From contig JAHBXI010000004.1 in the NCBI GenBank assembly GCA_019636515.1, positions 430,653 through 494,652 of the forward strand: DNA of 64,000 nucleotides, read 5' to 3'. The number at the start of each line of letters is the position of its first letter. The stretch's first letter is position 1. Positions 9,629-17,227 of the stretch are shown piece by piece. The DNA comes from Phycisphaeraceae bacterium. Lineage in GTDB: Bacteria; Planctomycetota; Phycisphaerae; Phycisphaerales; UBA1924. The notes below the pieces were generated by a model, which had not been told where the DNA came from, did no database searches, and saw only the letters and a program-made list of their open reading frames with translations. A program made the translations under genes and the position numbers.

Positions 9629-11395
9629 CTATTCAAGAGTGTGCCACTGCACCTCGACCCGTCGGTTCTGATCCGATTCGCGTCCCGCGGGCTCCTCCCA
9701 CCCGCGCCCGACCGTCTCGATCCGCCCCGGGTCCACGCCGTGCATCTCGACCAGCAGGCGTCGGATCTCCGCCGCGCGACGGGTCGAGAGTTCCATCGCC
9801 TCCAGAGCCTTCTTGCGCACCAGCGATTCCCCTCCCTGCTTGCGAAAATCCCCGACCCTCGCGTCGTCGACATGGCCTCGCAGAAGCACGAACGAGCCCG
9901 GGCTGACCTGCAGAAGACGGCGGATCCCGGCCAGGTCCTCGATGTTCGATGCCACGCCAAGATCGAGGTTCGATGAATTGGGATCAAAGAAAAAGCGGAT
10001 GTCGCGCGACAGCAGCGGGTCGGACTCCAGTTGGCTTCGTCCCTCCGTCCGGATCGGCCCGATCGAGATCTTCTGTCCGGAGAACCGCCCGCCCGCACGC
10101 GCCGCCGCCAGGTGCGATGTATCCATGAACCGCTCGGGACCCACCGGGCTGGGGATCACCCCCGGCCCGTACGCCAGCACGCTCGACTGGTAGATCCCGC
10201 CGAAACTCCCCGCCATGTCGATCGCCCCCGAGAAAAACGCCTCGTTCTCGGGGAGATTCGAGAAATGAACCTTGGCCATCTCCGCGCGGGCCTTGGATGC
10301 GTCCCACCCCATCGCCCCCGCCACGATCGGAAGGTGCGCCTCGAACTCCTCTCGCATCATCCGGTTCCCCTCGAGCACGCCCTCCACAAGTCCCGCCACC
10401 ATCCCCGGGTTCGACTCGGCGAACCCGCGGTTCACCACCAGCACGTCCGCGATGATCAGCAGGTTGCGGTTGGTCGCCAGGATCCGTGCCTTGCCTCCCG
10501 ACGAGCGAGCAACGTCCGACGGCGTCGGCTCCCACGACACCGCGCCCGCAAGCCGGCCAGCACCCGCCGCCAGGTCCGCCGCGAACGCCGCCCCCGCCGC
10601 CTCACCATCCGCCGCGAACACAAGGTTGATCGCCTCGGGCCTCGGGGGAGACTCGATCGAGTCGAGCGAGTTCACCGCCGTCCCCGACTCCTGCGCCAGG
10701 AACCGGATGAAGAACTCGGCCTCCGTGTGCTGCACCGTCACCAGGGTCCGTCCCTTCAGGTCGTTGATGCGGCGCACATCGGAAGCCACCACGATCGCAT
10801 CCGCTCCGCGCGAGTACGCGATCTGCACCGGGGCGACCGCGCCGAACTGACGCCCGAAGACCGCCAGAACGTCCGCCGTCGTCGCGCTGGCGCCCAATTC
10901 ACCCGTCTGCAGCCGGGACCACCCTTCCTCCTCGCTCAGGCGGATCCTCACCTTGAAATTGTGACGCTTCGCGAAAAACGATGATTCGCTCGGCTCAAGC
11001 CCCCCGTTCGCCGCGATCAGCCCCGCGTACCCCGCGTACGAAGAGAGTTCAATGTCCACCACGCCGTCCCGTGGCGCGTACGTCCCCGGCGGAGGCAGCG
11101 CCGGCGCCGGCTCGGGAGGCACAAGGTCCAGGTCCGGCGCGACTCCCCGCGCTCCCCCGGACTCTCCCCCGGGGTTGGCCCCAGACTCGGACCCGCCGCG
11201 GATTTCCCGCCCGGACGCCCCGCGTGCCGACGCGATCGGGTCCGTCACGGTCGATCCGCTTCCTCCACGCGATCCCCCCCTCATCACCAGCCATCCCCCG
11301 ATCCCCACCAGCAACGCCACCATCAACAACGTCACCAGCACGCCGAGCGGCTTGAGCGACGGCCCGGGGTTCTCACGCGAGCGAGTCTGGTTCAT
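9629..11395 (-). CDS. Fusion of a periplasmic substrate-binding domain with an OmpA peptidoglycan-binding domain
   Basis: 588 aa in three parts. Residues about 17-38 are a transmembrane anchor, followed by a Gly/Ser/Pro-rich linker to about residue 95. Residues about 95-400 resemble NrtA/SsuA-type or phosphate-type substrate-binding proteins (DIELSSYAGYAGLIAANGG, RGADAIVVASDVRRINDLKG). Residues about 460-588 are an OmpA-like domain (FFFDPNSSNLD ... ETVGRGWEEP ... ESDQNRRVEV). It would sit in the periplasm, tethered to the inner membrane and bound to peptidoglycan. No ABC permease or ATPase gene is nearby, so it is probably a sensor or scaffold, not a transporter component. The next gene upstream on the same strand is the coiled-coil membrane protein, 50 bp away. 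Confidence 0.88.
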   Translation of the reverse strand: MNQTRSRENPGPSLKPLGVLVTLLMVALLVGIGGWLVMRGGSRGGSGSTVTDPIASARGASGREIRGGSESGANPGGESGGARGVAPDLDLVPPEPAPALPPPGTYAPRDGVVDIELSSYAGYAGLIAANGGLEPSESSFFAKRHNFKVRIRLSEEEGWSRLQTGELGASATTADVLAVFGRQFGAVAPVQIAYSRGADAIVVASDVRRINDLKGRTLVTVQHTEAEFFIRFLAQESGTAVNSLDSIESPPRPEAINLVFAADGEAAGAAFAADLAAGAGRLAGAVSWEPTPSDVARSSGGKARILATNRNLLIIADVLVVNRGFAESNPGMVAGLVEGVLEGNRMMREEFEAHLPIVAGAMGWDASKARAEMAKVHFSNLPENEAFFSGAIDMAGSFGGIYQSSVLAYGPGVIPSPVGPERFMDTSHLAAARAGGRFSGQKISIGPIRTEGRSQLESDPLLSRDIRFFFDPNSSNLDLGVASNIEDLAGIRRLLQVSPGSFVLLRGHVDDARVGDFRKQGGESLVRKKALEAMELSTRRAAEIRRLLVEMHGVDPGRIETVGRGWEEPAGRESDQNRRVEVQWHTLE

Positions 11396-11445
11396 GCGCT
11401 TCCTCCACGCGGTTTAACAGCAACTCCCCGGGATCACGGGGCACA

Positions 11446-12282
11446 TCAGGCCGGCCGCGTCTCCATCGGCGGAGCCGCGTCCAGTTCGTCCTCGAATTCA
11501 AGTTCAATCGTCTGGTGCTGCCGGATCCAGCGGGCCGTCCCACGGACGCTGGTGGCGACCGCATCGACCCGGGCCGCCGCCGCCTCCGGACCGGCCGCCA
11601 GAAGAGACTGCTCTCGCAGCAACTCCACGTGCGCTTCGATCCGGCCCAACTCGGCGTCCACCTGTTCGAGCCGCTCCCGGGCTTCACGCCGCGCCTCCAC
11701 GCGAGCCGTCAGCACATCCCGCTGAGACTCCAGACTCCGACGAACGTCGGTCCCAAGGCCCGGATCCCCCAGGCGGGACTCGATCGATGCGATCTGCTCG
11801 GGCAGCGACCGACGATCCGACACCCCGCCCGTCTCGTTCTCGATCACGCCCGCAACGGCCCGTCGCATCGTCAGCAGGTGGATGTACGCCCAGCGCAGAC
11901 GGGCCAGGCTTTCCCTCAGTACCCCGTGCCACTCATGGCCCATCCGAGACTCGTCCCCGATCGCCAGCCGACACCTCTCGTCAAGCGCCAGAAATCGTGA
12001 TGACTCCGCCGGAGACAGGCGATCCATGGCTCGCCCAAGCCGCTCCTCCGAACGCCGGGACTCCTCGGCAACCCCGATCGCGTTCGCGACCCTCCGAAAC
12101 CGAGCGCTCGACACGCACCCCGCCAGGTACGCCACCTCAAGCCCCGCCCCGATCAGCCAGAACCCCGGGTTCACAAGCCCAAGCAGGCCGAACGCCGCCA
12201 GGCCAAGCCAGTTCGGCGGGATGGGCATCCCGATCGGTCGTGCGCAAAATGCCCGCCAGATGTACCGCCCCATCGACGACAT
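11446..12282 (-). CDS. Membrane protein with coiled-coil domain, function unknown
   Basis: 278 aa from the ATG at 12282 (MSSMGRYIWRAF); an alternative start is 12273. Residues about 15-50 carry a short conserved-looking block, PIGMPIPPNWLGLAAFGLLG, then a second hydrophobic stretch (FWLIGAGLEVAYLAG). The remaining 220 residues are charged and helical, with heptad-like Leu/Ala spacing, probably a cytoplasmic coiled coil. No enzyme motif is seen. The gene is in tandem with the substrate-binding/OmpA fusion, and I infer that the two products work together. The longer frame from 12363 would overlap the zinc-ribbon gene, so the internal ATG is preferred. Confidence 0.75.
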   Translation of the reverse strand: MSSMGRYIWRAFCARPIGMPIPPNWLGLAAFGLLGLVNPGFWLIGAGLEVAYLAGCVSSARFRRVANAIGVAEESRRSEERLGRAMDRLSPAESSRFLALDERCRLAIGDESRMGHEWHGVLRESLARLRWAYIHLLTMRRAVAGVIENETGGVSDRRSLPEQIASIESRLGDPGLGTDVRRSLESQRDVLTARVEARREARERLEQVDAELGRIEAHVELLREQSLLAAGPEAAAARVDAVATSVRGTARWIRQHQTIELEFEDELDAAPPMETRPA

Positions 12283-12289
12283 CGACGCA

Positions 12290-13093
12290 TCATACGAGCG
12301 GAAGATCACGCGAGGTACCGCCGTGCCCGCACTCCGGGCATCTCCCGATCCCGTTCTCGGCAAGCCCCGCTCGCGGGTACCCGCACCCGGGGCAATGCCC
12401 GCGAGCGACGCGACGACGTCGGATTGACGCCCGAACCCAAGATCGAATGTCGGTCACCCAGCCCGCCGAGAGGAGCCCGAGCAGAACCGCCGCCCCCGAC
12501 AGCGCGTTGAGCGCGTACCCCGACCACTCAACCTCCGCGCGCTCACCCATGAACTCACGCAATTCCGACGCCGCCCCGCCGAGCCTCCGATCCCCGCTCC
12601 GATCAAACAGGTCGATCACCGCCGACGTCGCCAGCACCCGGTCTTCACCCGCCAGGTCCGGCTCGAACACAACCCCACGCGCCTCGACCCGCTCCGTCAG
12701 GGCAAAAAGACCACGCCTCCATTGGACCCGCACGTAGGTTGCCCTGACCACCTTCGCCCGCCCCGCCGCCGCCTCCGACCAAAGATCACCCTCCGACCAC
12801 GGCGCCTCGGGCATCCAGTCTCCCATCGCCACCGCCGAACCGTCCCGGACCACCACGAGAATCCCGTCAACCGCCGGCGTCGCCGCGGCGCGGCCGATTC
12901 CCGTGATCCACGACTTGATCGCCGATGCCCGTCCCGAGTCCGATCCGATGCTCATGTACACGGCCGCCAGAACGGCCGCGCACACCCCGGTCATCGCGGG
13001 AGAACGCGTGATACGCAATCTCCCCCGACGATCGCAGCCCGATGACCGTGCCGATTCGGTCTTCGGTTCGGATGGTCGGTGATTCGATTTCAC
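12290..13093 (-). CDS. Two-helix membrane protein with C-terminal zinc ribbon
   Basis: 267 aa from a GTG at 13093, chosen because GGAG lies 8 nt upstream; the frame stays open to 13132. There is an N-terminal membrane helix (VCAAVLAAVYMSIG), a soluble domain of about 140 residues, a second helix (ALNALSGAAVLLGLLSAGWV), then a short cytoplasmic tail with a zinc ribbon: CPGCGYPRAG then RCPECG. Tails of this type recur in many unrelated planctomycete membrane proteins, which supports the taxonomic guess. The function is unknown. It ends 7 bp before the coiled-coil membrane gene and is probably cotranscribed with it. Confidence 0.78.
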   Translation of the reverse strand: MKSNHRPSEPKTESARSSGCDRRGRLRITRSPAMTGVCAAVLAAVYMSIGSDSGRASAIKSWITGIGRAAATPAVDGILVVVRDGSAVAMGDWMPEAPWSEGDLWSEAAAGRAKVVRATYVRVQWRRGLFALTERVEARGVVFEPDLAGEDRVLATSAVIDLFDRSGDRRLGGAASELREFMGERAEVEWSGYALNALSGAAVLLGLLSAGWVTDIRSWVRASIRRRRVARGHCPGCGYPRAGLAENGIGRCPECGHGGTSRDLPLV

Positions 13094-13237
13094 CGGGAAG
13101 ACTCCATCCCGATCGACCGCCAACGCGGGCACTCGTGATCGGGAAGCGCACGATCGGCGCGGATGCTCACGCCGATCCGCCGCTCGCGTGGATCATATAG
13201 GAACGGGTTGCCGCCCCAGGACCGTGTTCGCGACCAC

Positions 13238-13275
13238 AAAAAAAGCGGCCGCCCATCCACGATGGAGGCGGCCGC
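13238..13275 (-). terminator. Strong intrinsic terminator of the 13.3 kb RNA
   Basis: On the minus strand a GC-rich stem GGCGGCCGC / GCGGCCGCC (13267-13275 with 13245-13253) continues inward with a CATC/GATG pairing and a 3-nt loop, and is followed at once by seven U residues (A-run at 13238-13244). It lies downstream of no complete minus-strand ORF other than the candidate RNA, because the MATE gene ends 300 bp earlier. It also sits about 145 bp upstream of the zinc-ribbon gene, so that gene needs its own promoter or read-through. Confidence 0.88.
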
Positions 13276-13477
13276 CTAGGTCCTTGGGTTCGCTCTGCCT
13301 CCGCTCCTGCGTCGGCCGAACGTCCAAGGTTGCGAGGGCAGTACGGATTGCCGGAGTGAACCAGCACGATGGGGCTGGTCGTCGTCGAGGCGACACCCCG
13401 CCGACGCGGGTGTGCATGCCGATACCCAGTTGCAATGCGAGAAATCCCTTTCCCTCCGGCCCTTATGCACCGGCCGA
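13245..13477 (-). ncRNA. Candidate free-standing structured RNA, about 235 nt
   Basis: Bounded by a sigma-70-type promoter (13481-13508) and a strong intrinsic terminator (13238-13275), with no convincing ORF between them. Predicted pairings seen by eye: the 5' end GTCGGCCG (13478-13471) with CGGCCGAC (13318-13311) closes the RNA; GCCGGAG pairs with CTCCGGC; ACCAGC and GCTGGT form a local hairpin; GTCGGCG pairs imperfectly with CGCCTCGAC. I looked for the 4.5S/SRP tetraloop motif, the RNase P core, tmRNA tag and T-arm, and known riboswitch cores, and recognised none. A 6S-like or trans-acting RNA remains possible. It could also be a long leader with an attenuator for the zinc-ribbon gene downstream. 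Confidence 0.6.
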
Positions 13478-13480
13478 CAA

Positions 13481-13508
13481 AGTATACGGGTTCACCCCGG
13501 GATTGCAA
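13481..13508 (-). promoter_or_regulatory. Sigma-70-type promoter of the structured RNA
   Basis: Read on the minus strand: -35 TTGCAA (13508-13503), a 16-nt spacer, and -10 TATACT (13486-13481), with a predicted start near 13474-13477. It is among the best consensus promoters in the window and has the same -35 and spacer length as the asnB promoter. It lies 70 bp downstream of the MATE stop codon. Confidence 0.7.
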
Positions 13509-13581
13509 GTCGATTCTCGCGCACCACCGGCGAACACACCGGGCCGGGAGAGTCTCGGGGGTGGTCCGGTGGTTGTCCCGT

Positions 13582-15111
13582 TCAAGAGGCATCACCGGCG
13601 ATGGCCGCCCCTCCCCGATCGCCAACGAGCCGGATCGACATCCAGTTCCCGGACCTGAACCGAAACGACACCGCCACGCTCAGCACGATGATGTACCCCG
13701 AAGCGGCGATCCACGGCCCCAGACTCTCCAGGCCCGGCAGGAACCGCACCATCGCCAGCCCCCCGGCCACGATCATCGACCACGCCAGGATCACCGTCAC
13801 CACCCCGACCCACACCGTGTCACCCGCCCCGCGAAGCGCCCCGCTGATCGACATCGCGATCCCGTCGAAGAGTTGGAACGTGGCGGCCGCGATCATGAAC
13901 CCGGACCCCAGGCGGATGATCGCCGCGCGATCCTCCGACACCGTCTCTCCGGACACATACAAACCCACCATCTCCTCACGAAAGACCACGAACAGCAGCC
14001 CCATCGTTCCCATATACCCCGCGCTGAGCATCACCCCAAGCAGCGCCCGCCGTTTCGCAAGGTCCGGCCTCCCGGCGCCCATGCAACGGCCCACCACCGA
14101 CGTTACCGCGAACGAAATCCCCACCGCGGGCATGAACGACAAACTCATCCACTGGTGCGCGATCCACCCCGCGTTCGAGTGGTGCGTCCCGAAATCACCC
14201 ACCAGGTACACCATGAAGAACGCCCAGCAGATCATCTCGTTCCCGAACATCGCGCCGCCAGGCCACCCGATCCGCAGGATGTCGCGGATCGGACCACGAC
14301 TCGGCCTCCACGCCGCCCGGGTCCGGTACAGGCGGTTGTACTTGGCCGACAGGAACACGCCCGCCGGGATCGCCAGTTCCACCACCGTCGCGATCACCGT
14401 CCCGATCGCCGCCCCCTCCACCCCAAGACGCGGGATCCCAAGGCCCGACGCCACGCCCGCCGTCCAGCCGAACCACCCGTCGATCAACCCCACCCCCGTC
14501 GGCGAGGGGGCCGTCGGACCGTAGATCAGCACGCTGTTGAATACCACGTTCGTCAGGTTCGCCGCCACCTCCGCCACCAGCACCACCACCGGCCGGTGCA
14601 TCCCGTAGAAGAACTGCGAGAGCGAGCGAGCCGATATCGTCAGGATCGACCCAAGCACCAGCACCCGTCCGTACGATGCCTGCATCGACGCCCGCTCCGC
14701 GTCGTGGCCAAGCCATTCGAAGATCCCACCCATCAGCAGCGCGTAGGGGATCAGCGCCAGCCACGCCCCGGCCCCCAGCCATATCCCCGCCCACGCGTAC
14801 GCCGGCGCGCGCTCGGGAGTCTTGTTCCCAAGGTTCTGAGCCACGTACGTGTTGATCACCCCCAGCATCCCGATCACGATCGAGATCGGCACCCACGCCG
14901 CCAGGCCCCCGTTGCCCTGCACGCCCACGTAGATCGGGTCCGGGCCGATCCGCGAGACCATCAACTTGTCCACCGACTGCATCACCGTGTAACTGCTCAT
15001 CGCCACCACCACCGGCAGCGCCAGCCGAACCATCTCCCGCAGCGGGCGGTCGGCGATCGACGCGCTCCCGGCGTCGGTGGAGGCCTGGGGTTGAGAGTTG
15101 GCGTTCTCCAT
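13582..15111 (-). CDS. MATE-family multidrug/sodium exporter
   Basis: 509 aa, about 12 hydrophobic segments in two related halves, as in MATE (NorM/DinF-like) antiporters of the inner membrane that export organic cations using a Na+ or H+ gradient. The N-terminal half contains LPVVVAMSSYTVMQSVDKLM, corresponding to the first MATE helix. The second half includes RIGWPGGAMFGNEMICWAFF, matching the pseudo-repeat start. The chosen ATG at 15111 (MENANSQPQAS) places a short hydrophilic tail before helix 1; the frame is open to 15198. The substrate cannot be deduced. It is followed by the promoter of the structured RNA and not by another gene. Confidence 0.92.
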   Translation of the reverse strand: MENANSQPQASTDAGSASIADRPLREMVRLALPVVVAMSSYTVMQSVDKLMVSRIGPDPIYVGVQGNGGLAAWVPISIVIGMLGVINTYVAQNLGNKTPERAPAYAWAGIWLGAGAWLALIPYALLMGGIFEWLGHDAERASMQASYGRVLVLGSILTISARSLSQFFYGMHRPVVVLVAEVAANLTNVVFNSVLIYGPTAPSPTGVGLIDGWFGWTAGVASGLGIPRLGVEGAAIGTVIATVVELAIPAGVFLSAKYNRLYRTRAAWRPSRGPIRDILRIGWPGGAMFGNEMICWAFFMVYLVGDFGTHHSNAGWIAHQWMSLSFMPAVGISFAVTSVVGRCMGAGRPDLAKRRALLGVMLSAGYMGTMGLLFVVFREEMVGLYVSGETVSEDRAAIIRLGSGFMIAAATFQLFDGIAMSISGALRGAGDTVWVGVVTVILAWSMIVAGGLAMVRFLPGLESLGPWIAASGYIIVLSVAVSFRFRSGNWMSIRLVGDRGGAAIAGDAS

Positions 15112-15567
15112 GAAGCCGATCTTGGGACGACGGTGAGCACAGCCCCACGAGCGGCCGAGGATCATTGGTCGATTCCCCGCTCCGTGCCCCGCCGGCATCG
15201 CCGCGAAGACATTTCAAGCGCCGGAGTGCCGATCGGCTCCGCGGGCGGATTGAGCGGGTCGGTGCTCCCGGCACGGAACGCCCCGCAAGGATTCGCTCCG
15301 CGAGGCCTTCCTCGCGCAACTCTCCGGTGTGCGATCACGCTCACGATTCCAGGGCCGCCGCCATGCCGATGCTCGGACAGGTCTTCCACCGTCAACCACG
15401 GCACTTCATCGAGGAATCACGAAGATCATGTATCATGCAATGCACGCCCGCGTGCCATCGGGGTGAGCGAGCATCCCGTCCCCGCGTAGCGCCGACCTCG
15501 TGTACACACTGGCAGGCTTTCTTTTTTACCGATTGACACGGCATCGAGTTCATGTATCATGAACGGC
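15112..15567. other. 455-bp divergent intergenic region with a perfect hairpin and a duplicated motif
   Basis: No convincing gene. It contains a perfect 7-bp hairpin CGCGAGG-CCTT-CCTCGCG at 15299-15316 and two copies of CATGTATCATG at 15429-15439 and 15551-15561; the second includes the -10 box of the downstream gene. The MATE promoter must also lie here, on the other strand. Short ORFs in the region have no ribosome binding site and no recognisable protein features. Confidence 0.5.
15533..15560 (+). promoter_or_regulatory. Consensus promoter giving a probable leaderless start
   Basis: -35 TTGACA (15533-15538), a 16-nt spacer, and -10 TATCAT (15555-15560). The predicted transcription start coincides with the ATG at 15568. 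The ATG at 15559 overlaps the -10 box, so it cannot be transcribed from this promoter; the later ATG is preferred. Confidence 0.75.
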
Positions 15568-16692
15568 ATGAACGGGGCGCTTACGGGGACCATCGTTATT
15601 TTGATATCGCAGATCACCGCGATGGCGTCGGCGGGGTATCCGCAGGCGACGGGCGATCGCCAGTCGCGCTTCCGAACCTGGCTCGAACGGGAATGGGTCG
15701 ATTCACAGTCGATACCCGATCTCCGTGGATACGCCATTCGCTATGTCCACGAGATTCACTCAACGCTCACGCCCGAAGAGGCGGCGGAGTTACGGCGCCG
15801 CATCGCCAACAAGCCCGATCACCCCGATCATCACGCGCTTCGTTTGTACGATCAATCCGTGGCGTCCGGGCGTCCGTTCACCATCGAGAGAGCGCTCTTC
15901 GCGGGCGGTGATCGCCGGTGGAGGTGGTCTCGGTTTGACAACGCCGGAATCGACGAGGTCATGTCCGATCAGGCCGCGTGGATGTGGTTCGACGGCCGGC
16001 TCGAGATTTCGGCGCCCGACGACCGAGGCGCGGCCGGCCGCATCGCCGTCACGCAAGTCTCGACGCTCCTCCCCGAAGTGGCCAGGTTCTTCAGCGGTGG
16101 CATGGGCGTCGCCCGCACCGCCAACCTGGTGATCGACCAGGCAAGACTGATGGCCGCTGATCGCTGGACCGTCACGGCCACCCTGGCGGACAAGCCGAAC
16201 TCCGAATACGTCCATGTCTTCGAAGGGACATGGAGCGACGACAAGGGCCGCGGGTTTGTCGATCATGCACTGGTCTATCACCACGGCCTGCAGCGTCCCG
16301 CGGTGACCACGGACCTGGTGGACGGCTGGAAGTACGTGCCCGAACTCGACCGTTGGATCGCCCACAAAATCGAGACCATGAACCACCAGGGACGACGCGA
16401 ACGTGCCTACCGCGTCACCGCCATCGAGCCAAGCCCCGCCCCGCTCCCCGAACTCCTGAAGATCCCGTCGCCCGAACGCCCCGACCCGATCCGCGGCGAA
16501 CTGGCCATCACATCGCTCGTCGATCACCGGACGGGCCGAGTGATGAACCAGGACGCCGACGGGCGGGTCGTCGAAGGCCGCCTGATCAAGGATTCGCCTC
16601 AGGGCGCTCCGTGGCGGTACATCGGCTGGGCCGCGCTCGCCGCCATCGCCGTGGGCGCGCTGATCTATGTCCGTCGCTCAAAGGTGTCCTGA
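15568..16692 (+). CDS. Exported, membrane-anchored protein of unknown function
   Basis: 374 aa. The N-terminus is a signal peptide (ALTGTIVILISQITAMASAG), the middle about 300 residues are hydrophilic and probably periplasmic, and residues about 350-368 are a C-terminal membrane helix (YIGWAALAAIAVGALIYV) ending in RRSKVS. Positively charged residues after the helix suggest that the bulk of the protein lies outside the cytoplasm. The middle has repeated beta-strand-like stretches with Trp (AAWMWFDGRLEIS, FEGTWSDDKG) that loosely recall lipoprotein-carrier or lipid-binding beta sheets, but I do not recognise the family. It is the first gene of the cassette with the cysteine-rich protein and the MauE-prepilin fusion. 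Confidence 0.75.
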   Translation: MNGALTGTIVILISQITAMASAGYPQATGDRQSRFRTWLEREWVDSQSIPDLRGYAIRYVHEIHSTLTPEEAAELRRRIANKPDHPDHHALRLYDQSVASGRPFTIERALFAGGDRRWRWSRFDNAGIDEVMSDQAAWMWFDGRLEISAPDDRGAAGRIAVTQVSTLLPEVARFFSGGMGVARTANLVIDQARLMAADRWTVTATLADKPNSEYVHVFEGTWSDDKGRGFVDHALVYHHGLQRPAVTTDLVDGWKYVPELDRWIAHKIETMNHQGRRERAYRVTAIEPSPAPLPELLKIPSPERPDPIRGELAITSLVDHRTGRVMNQDADGRVVEGRLIKDSPQGAPWRYIGWAALAAIAVGALIYVRRSKVS

Positions 16693-16734
16693 GGCTCCAT
16701 TCAATCCCCCAGCATCATGTACGGAGTATCGACC

Positions 16735-17175
16735 ATGAAGCACCGTGAAGGAACAGCAACCAGCGCCGATCGAGCCGTGCCTGCCCGTCATTCTCTCCTC
16801 ACGCGAATCCTGCCGATGGCCGGGATCGTGGCCGCGGCCGCGGCGGCCGCGCTCTCCCAGTCGGCGAGTTGGGTCATCGGCCCCGATCAGAGTTGCTTCA
16901 GGCAAATTGGGACAAAGAGTTGCTGCGCCACGTACAGCATCTCGTGCAACAAGGATGACAACGTGTGGACGTGCCAGCAGACTTCGAATTCAGGGGGATA
17001 TTCCGTCGCCGTTGTTGCAAAGGGTAACCCCGGAAGCATCCGCACGATCCAGACGTTCGCGGGAAAGTGCAAGATGAAGACAAGGACCTGCGGGAGCACG
17101 CCGAACTCGTGCATCGAAGGTCCCGAGCAATCCGTCAGTTGTTACAACGAACAGCCTTCGGGGCCTGCATGCTGA
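16735..17175 (+). CDS. Small secreted cysteine-rich protein
   Basis: 146 aa from the ATG at 16735 (MKHREGTATSADR), 42 bp after the preceding gene; an in-frame start at 16717 would add six residues. A long, basic then hydrophobic leader (LLTRILPMAGIVAAAAAAAL, residues about 23-42) is followed by about 100 residues with ten cysteines, including a CC pair (TKSCCATYSISC) and a C-terminal Cys. With an even cysteine count and export, up to five disulfide bonds are plausible. The domain is rich in Ser, Thr, Asn and Gly. I recognise no family. Its neighbour has a MauE-like domain, a family tied to disulfide chemistry, which makes a maturation partnership a reasonable inference. Confidence 0.72.
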   Translation: MKHREGTATSADRAVPARHSLLTRILPMAGIVAAAAAAALSQSASWVIGPDQSCFRQIGTKSCCATYSISCNKDDNVWTCQQTSNSGGYSVAVVAKGNPGSIRTIQTFAGKCKMKTRTCGSTPNSCIEGPEQSVSCYNEQPSGPAC

Positions 17176-17227
17176 GCCAGCCCCCCGCGCCCGTCGGGGA
17201 GCCGCGCGAGCAAGGCAGGTGCAACCC

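Noticed and set aside
15427..15436. TATCAT at 15431-15436 as a second promoter
   Set aside because: No -35 element lies 15-19 nt upstream, and no gene follows within a reasonable distance except that served by the promoter at 15533-15560.
13369..15489. 706-codon + strand frame over the MATE gene
   Set aside because: Arg/His/Pro-rich and featureless; the minus frame gives an unmistakable MATE protein.
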